DNA of 64,000 nt from Botrytis cinerea B05.10 (taxonomy: Eukaryota > Ascomycota > Leotiomycetes > Helotiales > Sclerotiniaceae). The translations under genes were made by a program, and so were the position numbers. The notes beneath the pieces are model-generated. The model had not been told where the DNA came from and made no database searches. It saw only the letters and a program-made list of their open reading frames with translations. This document shows, in pieces, positions 1 to 14,367 of the stretch (position 1 is the first letter of the stretch; every line of letters starts with the position of its first letter). The DNA is taken from contig NC_037322.1 of the NCBI RefSeq assembly GCF_000143535.2, positions 1,612,001 through 1,676,000 on the forward strand, read 5' to 3'.

Positions 1-3000
1 ATTTTATTATACAGTTTGATTGTTTCATTCTATATTTTGGTTTTATCTAAATCGCTTTTTGAATCCACCTATAAACGTTTGAAGTTGTTTTAATATACTG
101 ATAATCAAATAATCAAATATTCACAATAAGTCAAAAATTTACAGATTGTTTACCTAGGTAGTTCTAGTATATAATAATTTAAAATTTCTGTAATTAATTT
201 CAAAAACTCGAGTAATATTATATTAATTACATTTGAGAAGACTTTTATATTTCAAAATATAAAATAAAATTGAATAAATTCTAAGAATAAGAATTTTTCC
301 TATAATTAAAAAAATGTTATGTACGATATCGATTAATATAAATCCGTGATTCCTCTCAATTAATATCTATTCAAAGATAATAATAATAAGGTCATTAGAT
401 GAAATGAAGATTTTACATTCAATGAATGGTTTTTGACCGAATCTTGAACGAACAATTCAGTCACATTTGTAATAGTTATGACTATACCTTATTATATCCT
501 TTTTGGTTTTTAAAAAGATCCTTACAAAATCAATGTTCTATTATACAAAATTAAATATTAAGCACTTCTTTTTAAATTATTAGGCATGTCATAAATTTGA
601 AACTTTATTAATACATGATTTAATAGATTTTAATTCCGGAAAAATGAATGAAACTTTTGTGATAATTTTTGTAATTGAATTACAAAACTTTAAAACCGAA
701 AATCTCAGAAAATTCTAATATGTGATATTTTTGTTATATAAAATAATCAAATTTTCTATAAAAAAAATTAAAAATTTCAATTTCAATTTCAAGATTCTAT
801 ATCTCAACCAAAAAATTCATAAAAATATTTTCAACTATTTTTTGAAGGAGATTCTAATATTTGTTTCATATTATATTAAATTATCAGAGGGTTTAAAAGT
901 TGAATAAAAGATGGTTTTTGGTGTAATAAGCTGTGGTCATAAGTCTTATTAAAGTTTTTGTGGTATCTAAAATTTTAGAAAATATTTCCCAGAGCACCAG
1001 GGGGTGCACATACTCATGGGACAACATGACAGTAAAGCACAATCTTATACCCAAATTTATCATCTTCAATATTCAATGGAAATTCGAAATATGATTTGAT
1101 ATCATTCAAGTTGATGTATTATCTTTTTTAAATCTCAAAAATGATATATATAAAATTCATTTGAAAGAAAAGATGAAAACTTTGCTCAAATGTCTAATAG
1201 TATATTTTCTCACGAAAGATTCTGGTGTAAAGTTATATAATTAATTATGAAAGCTTGAATTTTTAGTTTTTGAATTCAGTTTTTGTATTTTAAAGAATTT
1301 TTATGCTTAAAAAATATATACCGCGATTTCTAGAATTTAACAATAATTTTAATCTTAATTGAGTTATCAAAACTACTCCTTTTAGTATGAAATTTCGCTT
1401 TCTTCTTAAGTGTCTCGTGACTCTGTGCGCCCATTGGCGAAGATATATTTTAAATTTATCTAAGAATTTTCTTTTAATAGTGTTTAGTTTTACGAGGATT
1501 TTTAAATTGATGCCAACGTTGAATAGTAGGAAATATCATAGCATGGAAATACTTGTAGTAGTAGTAGTAATCATTTTGAAATCAATCGGGATATAAGATA
1601 TATTATTTTTAATTGTAACAATCTCTTTGAAGACACAAGTACCTAGGTACTCAGTTTAGAAGCGCTTTCTTTTCTTTTCAAAAATACTTGATTAAATCAT
1701 GAGTGACATAGTTTATTAGTATGCAGGTCATATTTTTAAATAGGTTTTATATTTTCTTATTATGTCTTTTATTGATAATTTATAATAAATTTGAAAAACT
1801 ACCTAGGTGAGAAGCTTGTATGTGATCGAGATTATTTAGAAGGATTAAAAAATAAGTATTCAAAGAACTGTTAAATTGTATGCATAATATTATAATGTGA
1901 ATTTAATAGATTGATCTTATATATAGAATATTGATATAAGATTTATAAATTTAAAAATTTAAAAAATGTTATGAATTATATTTTCAAGTTCAAAGATGTA
2001 AATAATATTGGATAGCTTTATATATATTGATTTACAAAACAAATCAATATATCTAAAGGTTGAGTTTCTTCTAGCTTTTGAAATTGTATATAAAACATCA
2101 ATTCTCGTTTAGAATATGAAGTTGTATCTTTATTGAAGAGACACAATATTATTTATTTCTGAACTTCTATTTTTCAAATGTACTATTCGAGTCTGTATAT
2201 ATTATGGTTGTATCTATATGATCAAAAATAGATATAACTCTTATATTTATCAAGAAATTTTCAATTTAATTAGAAGAAAAGCTGTTTACTAGTCGTAGCT
2301 TTCAATCAAAATCCTTCTGATATTATATTTCAAATCTATTATAAAGCCGAATGATGAAATATTTAGTGATCACTCTCAACATCAATGTCTTATCGATATA
2401 ACTACTAACATGGGTATTACTCTATTCACACCTAACAACATACACAATATTTATAATAAATCAAATTTTCTTTTGTTATAGTCGTTTTGACTTTAAAGAT
2501 AAAAACAACATGATAAACATCTTAGTTGTTATGAAAATTGTATTAAAGAAAAGTACATGACGAAGTGAATTCTTTAGGAATTTCGAATTTTGATTATTCA
2601 GTAAATTCCGTTGAAAACTCAATATTATATTAAATCATATACGACAATAATACCTAGGTAGTATTTTTTTTACCTAGGTATCTATATTATATTACATCAG
2701 AAATCAATCTAAATCTTTTTATTGCCTAGAGAATAGAAGTATTTGTTTAGATATACATATATGGGTATATATATTAATATTATTATCAAAATAAAAATCT
2801 TGTGTTAGTCAATGTTTGAGCATTTTTATGAAAAACTTCTTCTAAAAAACTTATTCCAAAACACATACCTACCTTGGCCAGCAACAAGCCGAACTCTCAC
2901 ATATATATGAATGATGTTGATTATAAATCTATAATATATTAAATCTATAAAACTAATAGAAACTCTTACAACAAAACTAGAAATATTATAAAGAGATTTT

Positions 3001-4345
3001 CATTTATCAATTCCACTACTATAATTTTATAAGTGATTTCATAATCTTTAACAATATAGCGAAACAAAAATAATTCAAAAAGATATTAAGTAAATTTATC
3101 AAGAAAAACAATATTATACTCAAAAGTACTATAAAAAAAGAAGAGACACAAAAAAAATGTATAATTAGAAAAAGCTCTTAATATAATACCTGCAAGATAT
3201 ATAATGATGTAATCAAAATAATATAGGTATTTCTATTTTAAACAAAATAGAAAAAATATATCCAAATCACTAATAGTTATTTACTAAGAGTTTTCACTTT
3301 TAATCTCATTTTAACAGAACAGAAGATACTTTCTAGGAACATAAAAGAATTACAATATTATAAAATCAAAGATTTAAAAGTCTTCTAGTAAAAAAGATCT
3401 TTTTCTTTTTATAGTTTTGACTTACTTAACCTCTTTATAGAAATAGGACTTTACCTATATTAAAACAAAATCCTTAACTTAGTATATCCCTATACCCCTA
3501 GGGAGATGATTCGTTTGTAAATTAATACTACCACTACTAGTACTATTATGTACCTACCTAGGAAGGTAATATAGTTTGACATTGAGTGGCTTCTACTATC
3601 GAGTAGCCAACTTTTACCTCAATTTACACTTTTAGACCTATATTGTACAACAACAATTGACTTAATTAATCAAAACTACCTAGAATCTATTATATTATTT
3701 TAATAAATTCTTGTATTATATTCTATCTTTCCATACTTATGAGAAGAACTTTAGTTGAACTATAAAAGATTTGAAATTTTTATTACTTTTAATTGAAAGA
3801 AATTTTCTTTCTATAAATTTGAATATCTAATTTTGAATTTATGATATTAGAATTAAACATTATCAAGTCTACTTCTTAAAATTCTAATCTATATTCTGAT
3901 TAATAGCCAATTTTTAATATATAACCTGAAAATTATAGAGAATTTAATTTTCAAATGTAAGTAATTTTAATTTCATCATTGTATAAATATGTTAAATTAT
4001 TAAAACGATTAATATCAAATCGCTGAGTTGAATGACTTAAGTGAAATAATGGATTTAAATATAGATATTATGTTATTTTCTTTACCTAAGGGTAATATAT
4101 TTGAATAGATATCAATTTGTAGTTCGTATACTTAGTTAGGCATCTATTTATTCTTGATGTTTGATATTATTTTATATTTAACTATTGAAATAAAATAACA
4201 ATTCATTTTATAGATTAGTATTAGTATATTAATTAGAAAAAGATATGCCCAGGTCTCTTTGAGTTAATAGAAATAAAAGAATAGTTTTATTATTTTTATT
4301 TCCATATATTATTATTATAGTCCTGTTTTCAATTACTTGATTATA

Positions 4346-4838
4346 TAGTACTAATGTATTGCTACTAGCCGCTTATCAAAATCACATCTAAAATAATCGT
4401 TTTACTACTTTTGATCTATATAAAATCAATTACTTTGAATAAACTATTTTATTTGAATTTCGTTATATATATTATTTCGATATTAATATTTAATAAAATA
4501 AACTTTTCAAAGCTTTTTGAAATAATTTGAGTTTTTATTTATATTATTGAAAAATGAATTTATAAAAATTCATAACTTTCATTTATTTTATTAGTAAATT
4601 TAAATCCTTTTGATAACTTTTTCTCTTTCTAATTTCAATTGTATATTATATAGTATAGAAAATTACTAAAAATAAAACATATAGTTTTTTATATATTTTT
4701 ATTAAATTTAATTTAAATATATAAATCTTTATAAAACAAATTTAGTTTTAACAATATTAAAACTATAAAATAAAAGTAGTAAAACGACTATTTTAGGTGT
4801 GATTTTGATGAGCGGCTAGTAGCAGTGCTCGGTGACTG
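4346..4838. mobile_element. Inverted-repeat element, Tc1/mariner-like MITE (family 1)
   Basis: The two ends are inverted copies of each other over about 75 bp. The right arm read inward begins CAGTCACCGAGCACTGCTAC. The left arm has the same sequence with several C-to-T changes, as expected after RIP. The interior is A+T-rich with no open frame. A TA dinucleotide flanks each end (4344-4345 and 4839-4840), and CAGT-type ends with TA target sites are typical of the Tc1/mariner group, though TA is common in such DNA. At about 490 bp it cannot encode a transposase, so it would be a non-autonomous derivative. Confidence 0.7.
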
Positions 4839-7814
4839 TATAAACTTACATTTTATTATATCTTTCAGTAATATATATAATTATAATAGTTATATATATT
4901 ATATATATTATTCCTATTCCAATATCTGTTTTATTTAAATCATTAATATCACTATTTAAAATGCTATATTTTGTCTATATATTTTTAACCAATCAACATT
5001 AATTTTTCATTTTTTAAATTTATTTACTTAAAGCTTTCTAATATTCTTTGGATACTTCAATTCAAAAGTATCATTCACTATATTTCTTGTATTTTTGAGA
5101 GGTATAGATAGATTGAGTATAAAACTTTTATTTACTTACTTTTGAATTATAAAAACGAATATATGCATGTTATTAGACTTATAATAATTTTCATTGTATT
5201 AGTTATTAATTAGAGATAAAAATCTATTAGTTAGATTCTCATTTTGTTAGAGATATTGACTGTGAAATAATCCTACCTAGGTAAGAAACAATTTAAAGTT
5301 TTTTTTTTAAAAAAAAATAATCAATCATTTTTGTCTTCAAATATCTTATTAATTATGATAATATTATTAACTTTGATATAGATTATCTCAATATAATTTT
5401 TAAGTCTAAAGATCATTGTAGTAGAATGTGATACATATCACTATAATTATGATATTGTGTATTCTTCCTTTACAATAATTGACCTATTGTTACCTAAAGT
5501 CAATGATTCATTCTATGTGTTTTTTTAAAAAACTAGTCTTTGAAAAGAAGTTTATTCAAAATTCAAATTATGTAACTAATAATTCAGAACTAAATTACTA
5601 TAGGTAATCATAAGACATTTATTATTAATTATCCTATTGAAGATTTGATAGTTATCATTCTAATACTCTTTAATACTGTTTCAATATAATTTCAACTTAT
5701 TGAGTATTCCTGTTGATTGATTGTTTTATATTTATTTTATATAGGTAGACATATATATATATATATACATATATATTCATTGTACTTGTCCTGTAATAAT
5801 ACTCATAGTATCAACATCCATTCATTTTTTATAAGCTTTATACCATCTTAAATATATGTGATATTTTATATCTCGGTCTTAAAAAAATTATTGTATTTAT
5901 TTCGACATAAAAATTAAAATTAAAATTAAATATCAATACCTAAGTACCTAGGTATAGACAAATTCATAGATATCTATCAATAGCTTTATTATTGTAATCG
6001 GTTTCATAATTTATAATTTATTCTACTAGAAATGGAACCATTGAGTTTATTTGATTTTCTAAAAATATCAATGTATAGAAAGTCTTGTATTTATTCTGTA
6101 CATCATTGATGATATGAGAAAATGAATGTATATCTGTTATGTATTAGCTTTCTCACCATTCAACCTTGGAATCTATATTTTTATGTTATATAAAAGGCTC
6201 ATTTATTGTATTAAATAGCTTTCTATAATGAACTGTTTTTATTATGAGAAAATATTATAAGCAAAATTTCATACAGAAAAAATTATAATTACAAATCTTG
6301 GGCTTAAAAGTATTACACATAATTCTTTTCTTCAAGCTCTACTTTTTTCATTTTCATTCATGTTGCTACCGATTATCCTAAAACTTTCAATTTTAGAATA
6401 CTTAATATTTTTTATAAAATTATCAGTAGTATTTGAATATTATCTATTGTTCTATCAGAATTCAATCTCGTCAAACACGCAAAAGAAAATATTCAAATGT
6501 TAACAACTTGATATCACCTACCTAGGTATAAAGTAGTAGATTTTCTTTGCTAAAATAGAAACTTGAATAACTCCATTACTTTAATAAATAGACTAAATGT
6601 TTAAAATCGCGAAAAACAAACAATTATTATTTTCCTAGAAAATCGTAACAATTTTAATTTTCAAAATCAAAGAAAACATTTGATAATTCTGGTATAATTT
6701 TTGAAAGTGTTTTTTTCTCAAACTGAAGCTATTAGATATCAAAAAGATATAAATATTATTTATATTCAAATCACGAATATTAAAATGAGAGAAGTTAGAG
6801 AGCAAATATAGTAATCATTTATAACATAGAAGAAGCAATAAAATAAACACAATCGATTATAAAATGTAAAAATGATCGAAAGAACTTTTTGAATACTCCT
6901 ATTATAATCTTACATTTGATATCACATTCATTTATCTATTATGCCTTAATCTTCCACTTAGTCCGTTAAAATACTGTATTAAATAAACATTGTATTTTCA
7001 ATTATTGAAAAAATACTTTGAATCTAATATTATTTGAATTTGAGGTTGAGATTTTCCAAACAACTCTAAGCTCGAATTGTATAATTTCTGTATGAAATAT
7101 TTCAATATATAAAATCTTGAAAACTCTGAAAAAAAGTTTGAATTAGATTTGTGATTTCCAAGGTTGTTTGATGTGTAGTTAGACATTAAAAAATCAAAGT
7201 TTTTTTTTTCAACTTGATGTTATTCTAAGATCTTTGAATTTCTTTCTAAATCTGTAGAAACATATTGAGTCTCCTTTCAGTATTATGATCAATTCAGTTG
7301 GTGTTAAATTAAAATAGACAGATCGTTAATTCTTTTTCAAATATAACACTTTACAATAAGAAAATGAATGACTCTTTTCCAATATGAACTTTCTTTCCAT
7401 TATTAGCTTCTATATGAATTGGGCGTTCAAAATATTCATAACAATTTCTTACTCCATGATCTTAACGTGGTTTTTGTATAGACAATCTGTTAGAATTTGA
7501 TTATTTTTTAAACACTACTTAGATAAATACCACTATACTTATTAATACTATATTTTGTTTCATATACATACCCATTTAAATACTAAAAAAACATTCAATT
7601 CATGAATCGAGAAGATTCAATTCTATTTATTATAAAAATCCTGCTCAAAGTCAATACTCGGGTGAATAATATCAGGTAGAGTTTATATAATGATTTTCAT
7701 GGATTTTCTCAGATTAGCAATTAACACAAGAAATATTATCAAGCAGAATTATAATCCTTTTAGATCTCTTCGAGTGATTTAATACGAAGTGCATTCATAT
7801 ACCTTTGTTTTATG

Positions 7815-7924
7815 GTTACAACTAGAATAAGGGGAATCGCTACCTAGCCAGCCTGTTAAGAGTGCAATCGAATCAAAGCCATGAAAGATGAACTTGTAAA
7901 GTTCGGTGTCACATGTCGTGAGCT
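7815..7924 (+). pseudogene. Fragment of the AROM gene (EPSP synthase part)
   Basis: About 110 bp matches the coding strand of the intact AROM gene at 23,482-23,592 (minus strand), with only a handful of substitutions and small indels. It encodes residues about 738-774 of AROM, including the segment reading RIKAMKDEL then KFGVTCREL. The match stops abruptly at both sides and the flanks are A+T-rich. Differences include C-to-T changes at two sites (CTTGCA to CTTGTA and AACCGA to AATCGA), one short insertion and one single-base deletion, so the frame is broken. It lies in opposite orientation to the parent gene. It is too short to be a functional gene and is best read as a captured or filler fragment. 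Confidence 0.9.
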
Positions 7925-9020
7925 AGTCAATATAATTCAAGACTTTGTATTAATAGTTTATTGATTATTTGATACTCTTGTAATATTATGAATTCCTTCC
8001 AACAGATTTCAATTTTTATTCAAACATTTGTATATCTTATATAGGTTAACCTAGTATTCAAATTGTAAACATTTTTGTAATCTTCATTCCTATTTCATTA
8101 AAATGATTCTTTTTGATTTTTTTGCTAAATTTTTCTATTCAATTTAATTTCCTAGCTTTGTAATAATAGTACTAAAGTGTAGATTTGAAATGCCAAAGCA
8201 TTTTTTATAAATATAAGATCTAATGTACACATATGCTTGGTAGATTAATAGCCAGTTAAGTCTCAATTAAATATATGTAATTGAGAAATAGAGAACATTT
8301 AAGCACCCACATGTTCTATTAATTCATAAACAGTCGTTATAATCAAAAATCAACATTTTAGCTATCATAGTTTTATTGAATCCCTTTTTAACATTTTATA
8401 TAGATTCTTTCTAACTCGTCACTTGTAGAACCATTTATAAATAAAACATTATTAGTTTTTTGAATTTCTTCATGCTCATATGCAATGCCCATTTTTATTT
8501 ATTATATTTAGTATTGGTTTGGAAATCTCTATGATGATAAAGATTGATACCTACCTGTGATATCTTTTTGAAAAACTACGAATAATATTCTTTTAAATAA
8601 AAAAAGAGATACTCAGGTACCTAGGTATTCCAATGTTTTGTATGATTCTATATTTGACTTTGAAATCGAGAATTCTCTACTAGGTTAATATAATAGTTTC
8701 ATTTAATGAATGAATTTTTTAGGTGAAGATTTATTCAAACTGTGGAATCTTCTATATTAGTTGATATTATGTAGATACTTCTTATGACTATTGATTCAAT
8801 TTTTTATCTCTATAAATAGAAATATTCAAAACTTGTTTTAAGATATTTACAACGAGCTTTTTCTCAGCACTCTGTAATTAAGAATAATAACGGTTCTATT
8901 GATACTTATTCTTAATAATTATTTTTAATTTGTTGTAGAATCTACATTTGTGTTTGTATTTAAAAAAAAAATACCAAATAACTAAAGACGATTAATTAAG
9001 ATATAATTTAATTTAGGAGA

Positions 9021-9200
9021 ATATATTTTTATATATTTTTATATATTTTTATATATTTTTATATATTTTTATATATTTTTATATATTTTTATATATTTTT
9101 ATATATTTTTATATATTTTTATATATTTTTATATATTTTTATATATTTTTATATATTTTTATATATTTTTATATATTTTTATATATTTTTATATATTCTT
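9021..9200. repeat. 10-bp minisatellite, ATATATTTTT x 17 plus one variant
   Basis: Seventeen perfect tandem copies of ATATATTTTT run from 9021 to 9190, followed by one copy with a single change. Perfect homogeneity in otherwise mutated DNA suggests recent slippage or expansion. Confidence 0.98.
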
Positions 9201-9629
9201 TAGATATTTTAGAAATATATTGATCCTTATAATATTTTATAATTTGTTATAATGTAGTTTATCAGTATATCAGCATGTGGACCACTTTCACCTCAATTTA
9301 CACCTTTCTCTTTCAATATACATTTTATCAACAATTCATTATGAATTCGAATAATCAAAAAGCTCACATACTCCTTACCATTAAAATTATTCAAGAAATT
9401 AAAAAACAAAGCATTCAAAAGATTACTAATATATATAACGTTAATAACTACATATAGCATTATTTCATATATTGATACCTTAAATATTAGGAATATAATT
9501 AAAATTATTTTAAATAGTATTTTTTATATTTCAGTCTTTATTTTTTTTAAAAATGATATTATTTTAGTTTTTTTTATTTGTAATATTTTCTGAATAAAAT
9601 TTTCTGATTTTTTAAATTATTTAAAAGAA

Positions 9630-9800
9630 TTAAGAAATTGAAAAGGTTAAAAAGTTTAAAAAAAATTTGAAAATGAGAAAGTTAAAAAATTGAGAAAATT
9701 GAGAAATTGAAAAATTGAAAAATTGAAAAAGATTGAATGAGTTGAAAGAGTTGAAAAAATTGACGGAATTGAAAAAGTTAAAAATATTAAAAAAACTAAA
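9630..9800 (+). repeat. Purine-rich degenerate repeat of TTGAAAAA units
   Basis: The plus strand here is almost wholly A, G and T with scarcely any C. It consists of degenerate 8-10 bp units such as AATTGAAAA and GTTGAAAGA in tandem. It is preceded (about 9,520-9,600) by a T-rich stretch. No coding potential is seen. Confidence 0.6.
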
Positions 9801-12800
9801 AAATTTAAAGAATCAAAGAAATATAAAATAAAAATTATATTAGAATTAAAATTATAATATTCATAAAATCAAAACGATTTGAATTAATATATATTAGATT
9901 TCAATTAGCACTTTTGATATTTGAGGTATCAATATATAAAATGATATTATGTGAGGTTATTATTGTATATATAATATCTCATATACAATACTACAATATA
10001 AAATTAATAGTTTTACCCTTATACAAAATATCAATATAAATCTCATAATCTTTCAAAATTAAAAAAGATATTATTATCAAATATATATTCAATATAAATT
10101 CAAAAAATTTTCATTTAAACTCAAAAATATAAAGAATATAACAGATCATATTCTCGAATTAAAGAATACAAAGAATATTGAAAAGCTTTAAGTATATCGA
10201 TTTATAAAATATCAAATCGAATTAAAAATATATTATAATTATATTTATAATTTTTAAAGAATTCTTTACAAGAATTCTAAATTTATTAAAAAGTGATTTC
10301 GAATAATTACAAATATATAAATGAAATATAACATTTTAAATAGAAATTTCTATAATTTCAATAAGAAAGATTTTATAATAGAAATTATATATACAATAAT
10401 AATTACTATTAATATTGAGAAATACAATAAAAAGAATAAAACTATTCTCTTATTTCTTATTTCTTATAATTCAAATACAAATTCATCTTTTCAATTGATA
10501 TATTGAAATGAATCTTCTTATAAAATGAATTTTTAAATTTATATTTAATAAATAGATAAATAATGAAATGGATTTAGAATAATTGAAATATTTTGATAAG
10601 TATATTAAGAGTTGAAGAAGGAATAAATATTGAATATTAATATATATATAAAACCTATAAGTCAATAGTTTTTTGAGTATATCATAAAAAGAGTAATATT
10701 ATATACTTATTTATACTTGTTATTATATTCAAATTATTTAATTGAATTATTTGATATTAAATGTTTTAATAATTTAAAACAGTCATATGATAATTAAATT
10801 AATAAATTTATCTGAATATGTATCAATTATATTTCAAAGATTGAATTCTTTATAGTTTCTAAAATTATATACAAAAATCAATTATTTTTTAAATATAAAA
10901 ATACAATTTCGAGGAATAGGTTTAAATTTATTTAATTTTAAAGCTATATTCTTGAAATTAGATATTTGAATTCATATATTTATCCCTTTCTTTTTCGATT
11001 TAGATTAATAAATCTTGTAAACCTTTATAATCCAATCGAGTTTCTTTTCAATTGTTATTAATTAGATCTCAAATTATCTGTTACCAATCAAATTCCCCTA
11101 TATTTGTATTTGAAATTCCATTAACTCTAATTAAAAATATAAAAAGATTGGTTTATAAAAATACACTTTTGAACACAAAAATTCATTTATTTTAAGAAAC
11201 AAATAAAATACTAAACAAATATCATTATATAAAAAAATCTAATTACATAAATATTTTTTATTAAACAAAAGGCTTTTGCTATCTTATTTCAATAAAAAAT
11301 CGATACTCAAATTCAATACAATAGATATTAAAAAATTGAATTCTAATAAGAAAGTGTTTTCTAATAAATATCATAATAAATATAGAGAAACAAAATATAA
11401 TATAGATATTTATTAGAATTTTAGACTAATATACTAGATTCTAGAGTTTTAGATTTCTTATAATTTTAATTAATTTATTCAATTATTATTGAATAGTATA
11501 GTTTTGAAAATATAAATTGAAATAGAAGTGATTTGTTTATTAATATGACCCGCTCATTAATAAACTATATCATTAGTAAATATTTTCTTTGTTTTATGAG
11601 TGGGTATCTTTGTATAAAATATTTGGTTTTATTATAGAGTTTATAGATTTCAGATATAGAAAGTTTAAAAGTCGTATTTGGGTTTTGATAATGATTATAA
11701 ATCAATTGGATTTATTTCTTTTGTGATATGTGTTATTTCTATAAGGTTTTTGATTTTTGCTTCTTTGATTTGTAAATGTTTGATCCTTAAATCAATTGTC
11801 AAAATAGTATTAACAATATATATTATGTCGATAATAGTTCTATATTTATTTGAAAGGAATATTATCAGATTCTAAAAGAATAATTTATCGGTGTATGTAA
11901 TACCAACAATGGAATCTGCGAATACTAACTTTGAACAAAGGTTTTAAATTTATTTCGAACATTTATTATAATTATATCAAATATATCTTTTAATTCGAAA
12001 ATAAAATTCTTAATTTTGAAAAAGTATTCATTTGTTACAATATTATTAATTTAAAAATATTTGATTTTAAAATAATTTAAGAATCCTTTTGCTATATTAT
12101 ATTCGTTAATTAAAGTTTTATCATTATTGAAAGATAATTGGTAAATATAAACTAATGTACTTACTTTATTCTTTAAAAAATAACTTTCTTTTCAATATTG
12201 AATTAAATAGTTCTAATATTATTATTTTCGAATAGATTTAAATTCTTGAAGCTATTTGCTAAAGCGTTTTTAATATCGATTTTGATTTGTGTGTGTTTGT
12301 ATAATATCTTTTTGTAAATATGAAATATTGCTTTTTCTTAAAATTGGATTTTCATTTGATTAGTTCATTGTTTGTAATTTGATTAAATAAAAGAGAGAAT
12401 ATATTTGAAGTAATCCTTGTATTCGATATTATCGTTTATTATAAAAATAAATAAATGAAAATTTTATAAATACAAAATATCTTTAATCAAATTGTAATTT
12501 TGTAGATTGTTCGTGAAGTTATATATAGTAAAAATTTAATAACAGAATGTAATGTATTTAATAAATATATCGCAAATTATTGTTTAACAAATCTTTTGCT
12601 ATACTAAATAAAAATTTTGATTGATTTAATTTTTATAAAAAAAATTGTTATTTTTAAACTCTACTTAGATTGTATAAACTTAGTATATAGTTTTCAATCA
12701 TAATCTTATTACAAAGCATTGGGCTCATAATTTATTAAAAAGATAATAATAAAGCAATGATTGTATATATTAATAGCTATATAGATTGATTTAATTAAAT

Positions 12801-13069
12801 CTAAAATCTAAATTCCAAAATGGAATATATATATATATATGTGTGTAATATCACTCACATAATGTTTTATATATTATATATCCTATATTTCCAAAACATT
12901 TTTTATGTTTATTAATTACATTAAACATTTTGGATACAAAGACAATTTTCTTTTCTATATTCTATTTAAGAAAACTACTTATCTTAAGTACAAAAATGAA
13001 AAGATTTGTATCTATAGACTTGATAATTTAATGAATATCAATATTACCTATTGAAATAGTTAGATTGAT

Positions 13070-13460
13070 TTGTCAAGGTACGAGTAAAGACTTATATTGT
13101 ATTGTAAGGATAGAAGACCTATTGTAAAAGAATAGAAGATAGTAGAGGTCACATAAGAAAAGCCTTTGTATATACTATAGTCAATCTAACAGTTATATGT
13201 AGTGATTAGAGATGAATTACTATATAACGATAATGAGGTGTGGGGATGTACTATAGCTACAACACAATATAATGAACAAAGTTAAAAAGGAAAAAGACAA
13301 TAAATTTTTAATATACCAAAAGAGAAACTGGAAATATTGGATTTTCTTATCACGTGATATGTATATCACCTGTTTGTCCGCGCACACTACTTATACGAAA
13401 TAGGGCAAACTAGTAGTCCGTACCTAAGGCACAAAGGCAACTATAGAACATGTAGTTGAC
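13070..13460. other. Less A+T-rich island within the block, unidentified relic
   Basis: This stretch has visibly more G and C than its surroundings, including a segment near 13,370-13,440 with several CpG steps. No open frame or recognised motif is present. It may be a fragment of a transposon or of inserted DNA that escaped mutation, but I could not identify it. Confidence 0.35.
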
Positions 13461-14250
13461 GCTGTAATATGATCAATATGAAGCTTTATAAGATATAATA
13501 CATAAGCTATAAAAACAATAAATTTTCAAGAAAACATAACATATTATAATTAAATACGATTGAATTATCTGATTCAATTTGTAGAGATTTATTTATAAGA
13601 TAAAAGTCAATTAATTTTACGAAATCATATTGTTTAGTAATTCCTATTTCACAAGTATAGTAAAAATATCTGAAATATTCATAATGACTATAATAGTCTC
13701 AAGTTTTGGAAATAAAATGCTTTTTGGATTGTATGTAAAATATATCTCAAGGTTATTAGATTCATAATCATTTTTTCGAAAAAAGAAAAAATATGATTTG
13801 TTTTCAATAAAATATTACAGTTTTTAATGATTATTTTTTTCATTTTAAAAAAAACATGAAGTAAAATTAATTTCAAATATCTAATTTATTTCAATTGTTG
13901 AAACGGTTTTTTCATCACAACTATAATTAACATTGAAATAAATTGATGTCTTTTTTACAAATTTTTTTTTAAATAAAAATATTTTCAAATTGAAAATTAG
14001 CTTCTATGAATTCATGATTTTATGTTAAAAAAAATAATTTCTTCCTAATATTCTTTTAATAATTTTATTTATGTTGTTATACTATATCTAACATCAAAAG
14101 CTTCTATTAATATCTAATAACATTTTTATCTTCAAAATATTATACACAATGATAGTATATCACAAGGAAGGTAAATAACTGAACAAATAATTAATAATAG
14201 GGTTATATATTAAATAATACTGTAAACTAATCATCTTTTGAATTAGAAAG

Positions 14251-14367
14251 AAGATAGATATAAATGTTAAAGAGATCCCAGTCTTCAATTATAAAAGCTA
14301 TGGATTAGTTCTGATATCAATGTCTATTGCTAAGCTTTACTCGGGAGTGCTTATTGATTTATCGTAA
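14251..14367 (+). pseudogene. Ghost of a LINE-type reverse transcriptase
   Basis: One frame reads KIDINVKEIPVFNYKSYG followed by LVLISMSIAKLYSGVLIDL and then a stop. The order of motifs (an NY segment, then LIS, then KLYSGVL) resembles the start of the reverse-transcriptase domain of non-LTR elements, where NYRPI or NYRGI is followed by a KLYS or KIYS segment. Only about 37 codons can be followed before A+T-rich noise resumes. This is a resemblance by eye, with no catalytic YADD motif found nearby. Confidence 0.4.

Noticed and set aside
9021..9200. Tandem array considered as a CRISPR-like repeat
   Set aside because: Units are 10 bp, contiguous and without spacers, in a eukaryotic genome; it is a minisatellite.
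11544..11610. Short inverted repeat (GACCCGCTCATTAA and TTATGAGTGGGT)
   Set aside because: The arms are about 14 bp with mismatches, and no second copy was noticed, so it cannot be separated from a chance hairpin.
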